Source of the DNA: Onchidella celtica
Taxonomy: Eukaryota > Mollusca > Gastropoda > Systellommatophora > Onchidiidae
Direction: 5' to 3'
Length of the DNA stretch: 64,000 bases
Assembly (NCBI GenBank): GCA_963931925.1
Contig: OZ007569.1
Span: 28,644,024-28,708,023 of the forward strand
Below are positions 1-9,100 of the stretch, piece after piece. A program made the translations under genes and the position numbers. Positions within the stretch are counted from its first letter, which is position 1; every line of letters begins with the position of its first letter. A model generated the notes under the pieces. That model was not told the DNA's origin and did not search any database. It worked only from the letters and a program-made list of their open reading frames with translations.

Positions 1-12
1 CATAATACATAC

Positions 13-143
13 TTGGGCAAACAATTCCTTGCAAAAAAGTACATTCTGAGCAACTTCCAACTTTTGCTGCCAATAAGCATCTACTGAGACAGTTCCCAAG
101 CCGGCCGGCATTTTCAGAGTGGCACTGGACAGGTCCATTAAGT
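13..143 (-). CDS. MED17: MED17 coding exon 6, last exon in the window
   Basis: The exon (131 nt) runs from a CTCTCCAG acceptor to a GTATGT donor (12-7). It encodes [16 protein letters not shown] and then [20 protein letters not shown]. It ends in phase 0, so the next exon lies beyond the left edge. Confidence 0.9.
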
Positions 144-3100
144 CTGGAGAGAACATAAAGACAGCTTTCCGTTGTTGAAACAGCAAATTTACAAATAAGA
201 AACCATCTAACTTAATCTAAGCATATAACATAGCTGCCAACTTTCAAAAACCTAAAAACAGACTCCTGATATCAGACCAGACACCGACACCCCCCCCCCC
301 TCCCAAAACATTGAAAAATCATAATTTCCTCACTTTGTTACATTATGGAATATTATTCTCTTTACATAGGCCCAATGTAATACAGCATAAGAAAACAGAA
401 CATTTTGCTTCAAATGCTCATACATGTGTTGTTATCACCACTGTTTCTGTTTCTAAAAAAAGAACTGACTATTATGATATGAGCTGTCCTCAGAATTGTA
501 TAACTCTTTCATACTAACTTGTTCTGGCAGTATTGAACAATGTCAGACTTGCCTCCATGTGACTTGTGAAACGAGTGAAATTGGAAGTCACGATAACGTG
601 ACTTATGATTCACAATGCATTTACTGGACAAGTTTGATGTTGATGCAAAAGGAAATTCCTTTGAATATTTTGCACTAAATGTCTACTCACGGCTTCATGA
701 CTCATGAGTTGGATAGAAAAGACTTCCGATTAAAAATAAAATAAATCTATCCATTATCGCAAATCATATTAGGCATAAAAGATGACAGATGTAACTAATA
801 GATCTAGAACTGAAGCCACTTCACAAGCCATGTCCATATTGTTCTAGAACTTTTTCTATTGTTTTACCAGCTCACGGGCTCTAGATCATCATCTGACACT
901 ACAAAATTGAAAGTACCTAAAATGAATCTGTCCACTGTAGGAGAAAAGTCCTTTTCATTTCTTGGCCCTACCATCTGGAACACTCTTCCAAAGACAACCA
1001 GGGAAATTAATGACATTGGTTCTTTCAAATGCCATCTGAAGACCCATTTCTTTCAGACAAACTAGGCTAGGTGTTTTTCGGCAGCAACAATAGTAAATAT
1101 TTTTGAATTTCTTTTGTGTATGCGTGTGTGTGTGTGTGTGTAAGAGTTTGTTAAAGCGCCCAGAGCTTGTCATCGACGGGGTTGGGCGCTATATAAATGC
1201 AATATATTATTATTATTATTATTAGATTTCAATTTCTTACGTCACTGACACACCCGTACGCCTGAGCCTAGGCCTAGTTTATCGGTGATCGCCAATTACG
1301 TTCAAGATTCTAAAAGACGGCCGACCTAGAATAGATCTACCGGGAATTACCACCGCCAAAGATGATTGTAAGCTATGTAAAACTGAAAAAAAAAAAAAAA
1401 AAAAAAAAGACGTAACGGCGAAATAAAACGAAGCCTCTTCACAAAATGTGTCCACTGTTCTTACTCACTGACCGCCATCGTTTACGATACAATATGTAGG
1501 CCTACTCGAGCTCGATGAACGGCCGAAGCGTGTGGACACGTGCAAAGGTGTATGCCGTGATAACTTATTATGCAACATTACTGTTGCTTGGTTGAGTGGG
1601 GCCATGGCGGGGATATAAAAGTTATCGCGAGTTCGGGCATACGCAGTACGGCAGGACACGGTACGGTAGGGCTGTGTTTACGGTTGCGCCCGTTGAATCG
1701 CTAGGTCCAGCGCTATTAGCGGTAGGCCTAGATAAAAAAAGTTACGGTTTTGTTTTCTCCCCGTATAAATGGGGAAATTCTTCAAAAACATAATTTTCAC
1801 CACAAAAACGTATTAACGTACTGGAACCAAAAAAACGTAGTAAATACGTAAAATACATACTGGTTGGCAGCTATGATATAATTATAAGAAATATGTTAAT
1901 TCTGATTACAATTAGGGGGGGAAAAAAAAAAAAATGAAAATGTTAACTAACTTCTCAGGAACAGCATTTGATGAGAGTTTGCATTGCTTTTTGATATAAT
2001 TTTTTGAATGACTATCACATTTATAATAAACAACTGAAATCAGTTTTAACACAATAAGAATAAACTGTTGATTAAGCGAGCTTTAGCATCACAGAAGCAC
2101 CATCTCTAGAGAGTTTATCTTCATTGAACTAATTTTTTTTTTTTTTAAATGTAATATCATCAACCAGTGTAATATGTAACTTAGATAGGCACCCACACAA
2201 ATAAACTTATAAACACATACAGCCATAGACTCCATAAAAAAAGACACTTGCACAAAAAGTATTTCTATTCAGATGGCCTGACCTGGTACACTCTTAACTT
2301 CCACTTGTATGTAAGCCACACCCTCTAGTTCACTGGGAATACTGACATCTAAACTGCTACGTTTGTTAGTAATTTCACCCTCAGCTGCTAAATCTGAAGT
2401 TTTCTGAACCTCAAAGGTACCACCTTGCCAAAATCTTGATCCAGCTGTTGGACAGGGTGAAAACATATATCATTTCACTGTGAACAGAATCTTGTGAATA
2501 GTAATCTAGTACTAATATTTATAATGAATATGTTGAATAAATTTTTTTTGTTTTTTATGAGGACATGATAGTATTAATGTGTCATGGAGATTATATTCAA
2601 ATCACTGGAAATGGAAAATGTGGATGCAATATGTATATAAACCTACTCTCTTTTCTTTGTCAACAAAATAACTTAACTTGGTTACCTATTTCCCTCTATT
2701 TCTCTATTTTTATGCATAAGACTGTCAGTTTTATCACAAATTCTGTTTGCACTTGAGATTGGCTAGGGAAAAAAACTGCCAATTTGTAAAATCATATTTT
2801 AAATTTTCAAACATTTGTCTTACCCAATTTGACAAATAAACTGAAATCATAATCCTTTCAAAAAACTTAATTTCACTGTTTTAATCTTACCGTCTTTCCA
2901 CATATATATATATATATTATAAAGGTTTGTCGTTTTAGAATAAAGGAAAATATCTAAACACCCCTCCCCCCCCCTCAAAACCTATTACATGAACAAACTG
3001 GTCAGGACATGACTGACTTTATCTCCTGGTTGATTTGCTGTCTTATCCAAATACCTGATTTATAACTGAGCTCTCCAAGGATGGTGTTGTGAACTTTCTT

Positions 3101-6100
3101 TAGGCGCCAGTTCTTGCGCAGCTTGAGGAGTTCCATGAGAAAATTCTCCTGAGTATTACTTGCCATTTCTGCCTGAACTTTTTCCAAGCGCTTTGATCCA
3201 GCTTGCAAGATCTGGGATGCTGCCACCAAGCTCTGACGATGCCAAAGTAAACAGCCTGTTCAAACTTTGATTAAATTAACCAATCCATTGTCTATGCCAA
3301 CGACAATGTTGCAAAATCAGTATACAGAATCAGTTAGCAAAAAAAAAAAAAAAATCTCTTCATTATTACAAAACAATGTCATCAATGTAAATTTGTTCAC
3401 AAACTTTCTTTTTAGCAAACTTTATGTCACTCTCAGCTTATGAGGAACACACCATTTCCAACAACCGTATTTACAAAAATATCTTTAAGGGGATTTACGG
3501 TGGTAAAAATTGCTTCTTTGTTATCTGTATTCTTTCAGAGTTGATATCTCCTTTATTCTTTGATCAATCTTTATGAAATTTTGAATGAATATTTCTTTTG
3601 TGTGTTGTAACAAATCTAAAACGGCCTTTTCTGATATTTTAACTGTATTTTTTTATTTGCATTTTTTTGTAGCTCAGAGTCTACTTTTTGGTGATCCGAT
3701 TTGCGTGTCCAACAAAAAAATTCATAAAAAAATAAATATTAACCCTAGCTTAAAAAACAGTTGTAAATATTTAAAAATGATTTCAAGGTACCTGTATGCA
3801 AAGTTTCAAAAAATATACTCAAGTAGATTTTGAGATTTGCGTTGTTGCAAATTCCAAAAATGGCCAATAAACATTGTTATGTAATCACAGCAATAATGAA
3901 CAAAATTTGTTGGTAACACTTAATTTTCAATTCCTACCACATAAGAAGTAAGTTGATCTAGGTATTTTATCTTTAACAGCCAAAATAACAAAAAATGAAG
4001 TTACTGCCAGATATCCCCTTACTTAAAGCATGTGACAATATTTATTTTCATATGAGTGAAAAAGATTTTTCCCTCAAGGAATATTTATAGTTTAACAACA
4101 TGAAGAATGACTACCTTTTTCTTTGCTAGCATCTGCAGAGGTGCCTTTAATTCTGGAGGATCCTGGGACACTGGGTCTGTTACCATGTAGTGTTTTTCTT
4201 TGACAATGTTCAAAACATCATACAGAACACTGATTTCTGTCAATGCCCCTCTGGAAGAGATAATAAGGAAGACCACGTTCAAGAAATCAATCTACTACCG
4301 GTATTGCAAACTTTCCTTCACAACACACATGCATACTATTTCCAACATACAACAGCGAATTTATGATATCATAATGACAGAGGCCCACAATCCTAAGTCC
4401 AATTTAGATGCCACCTCCCCATCTGGTTAAAGCACAAATTATATGTGTCATATTTAACATCACTCAAGCATTGTGTGATGAGTGATATCAGTTTCCAAAT
4501 CTTTACATTCATTTCAAAACCACACACACACACAGTCACACAAAAAGAAGAATTGTGGATCTGTACCAGTAACTAACTCTACTGAGAAAGCAGTAACTTG
4601 AGTAAGTGGCCTCTCTCTTGCAGATGTATGATAAGTAACATCAAAATCCACAACTTGTAATATACTTTGCCTATTAACGGGTTGCACTATATAACTTTCA
4701 ACCAACACTTAGTTAAAATGGTCTAATAAAAACAAAAAGTATGAAAATAGTGCACCAGATACTATATACACCAAGCCCATTTGAAAAGTAACAGCTATGA
4801 CAAAATAACGAAAACATGTCCTTTTCCTTTGCTGCCCAAGCTAACAAAAAAAACAAAAAACTTTGATCCTTCCTGGCAGCCTACAGAATGACCCACATTG
4901 GTATCAGGATGCTCTTCATAGAAACAAGTCGCCACATTTAACAGGCATGGTACGAGCAGTGACAAACTTACTTTAGTTTGTTTCTAACTGAATCCCAGGG
5001 CCAAAGAGAAGGCTGGAACGGAGCCAACACTTTTTCCTCATCAGTGTCCTTTTCACCCTCAGATGTTGGTTTTCCTTTCTCTTCACTTTCATCTTTATAG
5101 AAGTCAATCTTATGAGCCAGTTTGCTCAAATTTTCAGACATTGATAAAGGGCTGAAATGAAGAAATGAAAGAAAAGGTCCAGCACCACTGATTTGATACA
5201 TGAAGAAGGAAATGAGTTCATCAGAAATACTAACAAGTACTTGTATTTGGAAAATTTGGAGTGTTTGTTAATGTTATTCAAGTTACTGAAAATTTGTCCT
5301 CTGTTCACAGTCAGGCCCACTGATTTAGCCCGTTCTCTAATTTCTAGTGCTCAGTCTTGCAGGCTAAATTTAGCAGCTACCATTTCCAAGCTAAGTGATG
5401 TTGAATTGTATTGAACAGTAAACAAACTACTGTTCAAGCATCATAACAACAACCATGTCCATAGAAGTAATCTACAATGAAGGCCGCTTTGGACCTTGAT
5501 GACTAGCTGCTGCAACAAGTCACTGTTATGATACCAAATTAAAATTTGTGGTTAATTCAATTAGATCTGAATTGTGATGACAAATGACATGCATGGAGCA
5601 AGACCTCTGCTCTCATTACTGCAAACATTTTACAAAAGAACACTTAATACCAATAGTCAACCTCAATAATGTTAGTACTTTTATGAACGAAGTGACTTCT
5701 GCAGAGATGCCACCCTATAAAAATAAAAATCTAAATCAAGCCAAGAAAAAATCCGAATCTCGCAATCTGAATCAGTGCAAATGACGACAAAAGATTAAAG
5801 TTAAGCCAGTACTATATCTGCATTTTCCTTTTGGCTCAAAATTATGTTAAAATACTTATGCAGTTTTGAGTTCAATTCACCCTCAACTACTCTCTGGGTA
5901 AGCACTGACCAATGAAACTGCATTATTTTTCATTTTTATGGGACAGTGCTAACGAATAGTCAATACTTCATGGGTATGGGTCAATGTTGACCAATAAATC
6001 CCCATTCATAATTTTTATGGGTCACTGTTCACCAACAATGGCGGCCTTTCAGCAGTTTCATGGACAGCCTAGACCTGTCATAGTCCAGCTCTGGTGAAAA

Positions 6101-9100
6101 TTTCATGGCTACAATTTGCAAATTTGAGAACCCCAGAAAACTAAAATTAGTAAAAAGCTTTTTTTTTCCAAGGCCCAAAGTTGGACAAAATAGAATTATG
6201 GCTGCCATTATCCACAAACATTATTGGCGGATACTGCCCAGGTTTGTCTTATAATGTTGGTGGATACTCCCCAGGTTTATCCGCCAACATTGGCGGATAC
6301 TGCCTGAGCCACCAACACTATCAGCAGATACAGCCTGGGCCAGCAACATTATCGGCGGATGCTTCCCAGGTTTAACCACCATCATTATCGGCAGATATAG
6401 GTTTGGCTGGCAACATTATTGGCAGATCCACCAACATTACCGGCGGATACTGTCTGGGTTTATCCGCCAACACTATCAGCAGATACAGCTTGGGCCGCCA
6501 ACAGTATCAGGGGATAAAAGCTTGGGTTTATCCGCAGGTACTGGTGATGTCTAATTACAAAAAACAAACAAAGTAGATTTATTCCCTATTGTTGGATAAA
6601 AAAAAAACAACATTAAACAGATTGATTGCTGATAAAAAGACATAGGAAAACAAAAACAACACCTGTGTACCCTGCTGAGAATCGAACCACTGTCCCCCCA
6701 TCGACAGGTGAAGATATCAAAAAAAGGCCCAAAAAAATGGATTTATTCCCCATTATTGATTCTTGGATGAAAAAAAAAGATTGATTCCTAATAAAACGAC
6801 TCTTATAAAAAAAAAAAAACTGCCCTGCTGAGAATTGAGCCATGGTCCCCTGACCGACATGCAAAAATGCTAACCACTATGCTACTGAGAACCCTGTGCA
6901 ACTGCGAGAGAATTCTTATTAAATAAGAAACCCATATTATATCTCCAGATAAGACCTGAACCTTCGTATGTATCCATTTAATCAATAAACTTCCATTTTT
7001 ATTCAGAAAAGCCTTTCCAATTTCAATCATGCCTCAAAGATGCCACCCTACAAAAACAAAAATCTGAATCAGGCCCCCCAAAAAGTCTGATATGGGGGAT
7101 AAAAATCTGCATGAATAGGTGTGAACGATGATATAAATTAAATAGTACCAGTTCTAAACTTATATTTTCATCAGGTTTTTTTCTTGATCACAACAAAGGA
7201 TTAAGCCGAAAAATCATCTAAAAAAATTGACATTTCAACCACATATATCTTATTATCTGCTCTTTGTCTTGACCTTGACCAAAACTGAAAAAAAAAGAAC
7301 CCTCTCCAGAAAAGCACTGTACCAAACTTATCTTGCTCTGGAGCTGTGTTTTTCCTATAATTATGTCAGATAAGAGTTAGGATTTGAGTGCCGAAATGCA
7401 CAAATGTCCTACATAATTTTTGTCCGTTCTGTTCTATTGAGTGTTTTCCCTCTCCCAATCTCATGCTTTAATGTGGCAATTTCTGCCCATGCAACTTCAA
7501 CCCCCTCCGTGTTCATGGCTTGGAAGAAATCTAGGTCCAGACAAGTTTAAAACTGATTCCTCCTTCCATCACAATTGCCGCCGAATAAATTACTTTCGAC
7601 TTATAGTACGTCTATCCATAGATCTTGCTAGGCCTCGTTCCTGCATCCATCATAGACGCTGCCAAGTAAATCACTTAGATCTAGACTTAAACGATATCTA
7701 GGTAGGCTAAAATTTGGAGGAAGAAATATAAATCTAGCTAGGTTTAAAACTGATTCCTCCTTCCATCACAGTTGCAACCAAATATAACACTTAAGACTTG
7801 TGAGGGCAAATAGAGCTAGGTAGGGGCCTAGATGCAATTAGTCTCGGAATCGCCGCCATACGGAACGGTAAAAACAATGTTAACAACGCGCGCGGCAAGT
7901 GATCAAATTCTTGAACGGTGCAAAACAAAAGACAAGAAAGTGGAACTAACTTCCGGTTTATTCATAAAATGATCGCAATATTCCGTCCGATTCAGCGCAT
8001 TTGATAAAATATTAACTAAAAACTACTAGAATCTAGATCTAGAACCTGGAAAGAACGAAAACGAAAGAAATAAAAAGCCGATTGAGGGAAGTAAAAAAAA
8101 ATCTGAATACCGGCCTTCCTGATCAGAAAATCGGAATCACGCCTGTTTTTCAAGAAAAATTGGAATGATTCCGATCAAATCAGAATGGAGAGATGCCACC
8201 GTTTTCAACACGTGCGCAATACAAATGTTGATCGAGATGGATGGAACAAAAGAGGAAGATGAAGAAAGGAGAGATCACTCGCAAATACAGAATTCATGCC
8301 GGCGGATAAAAAAATCCTAGGGGAAATTTTAGGCGCTTTTTCGGATGTTCCCACCCCAACTTACCTAGGCTATATTAGACAATTGTCAGATTGATATGTA
8401 ACGACATGTGGGTCTAGTCAGTTTGTATCATCGAGGCCGTAGGCCGATGTTCGTCTGGGCAGTAGTCAGATTGATCATATTATCAGGGAAAGCCCCCGGG
8501 GTAGCTATGTCTTGTTTTCATTCGGACTATGGAACGCATTCGGAAGTCCTTCCATTAGGCCTAACTGGCGAGGGGTGGGAACAACCGAAAAAGCGCCAAA
8601 TTTTATCCAACAGTATCGGCGGATAAACACGTCTTCGTAGTATTAATGATCTAGACTCTGAATCTTATGTAGGAGGGAGTATTACTAGTGTAGTAGGCCC
8701 TATTAGTATTGGTTGCCTATGTTCGGACTCGAGTTCGAATATAAAATCCGTATATGATGATTTTATATTCGGACTCTGGAGTCCCGATATGACTGTTTCA
8801 TATTCGGACTCGGGTCCGTGCTTACTCCCGAGTCCCGATAGCGTTATTTTACATACATGTATATGTATATGCTGGCTGCTCTTCTGTATCAATAGAAAAT
8901 TATGCCCCCCCCCCCCAGCCAATCCATCCTCGTTATAATCAATAGTCCCCACATTGATGTACTTTTGTGACAAGTAACACTTTGGGGGAATGTCGGGGGG
9001 GTTGAGAGCCCAGGGTATGAAAAGTCTACTTGGGGGAATGTCGGGGGGGGGGGGGGGGGGGGTGAGTCCGAATATAATGATTTTATATTCGGACTCTGGA

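Larger units (their letters stand above)
144..2282 (-). other. MED17 intron 5
   Basis: About 2.1 kb, AT-rich, with no exon found. It contains a LINE 3' fragment (859-1224), a C-run near 290-300 and a 23-base A-run (1386-1408). A CpG-richer stretch lies near 1480-1720. Confidence 0.85.

Noticed and set aside
6181-6375. 64-codon frame rich in GGYxPGLS
   Set aside because: It is the translation of the 30-35 bp minisatellite inside MED17 intron 1.
7860-7960. CG-rich patch with ACTTCCGGT as an alternative MED17 promoter
   Set aside because: It lies inside intron 1, and the exon 1 start codon at 11974 is well supported; no exon follows it in MED17 direction before exon 2.
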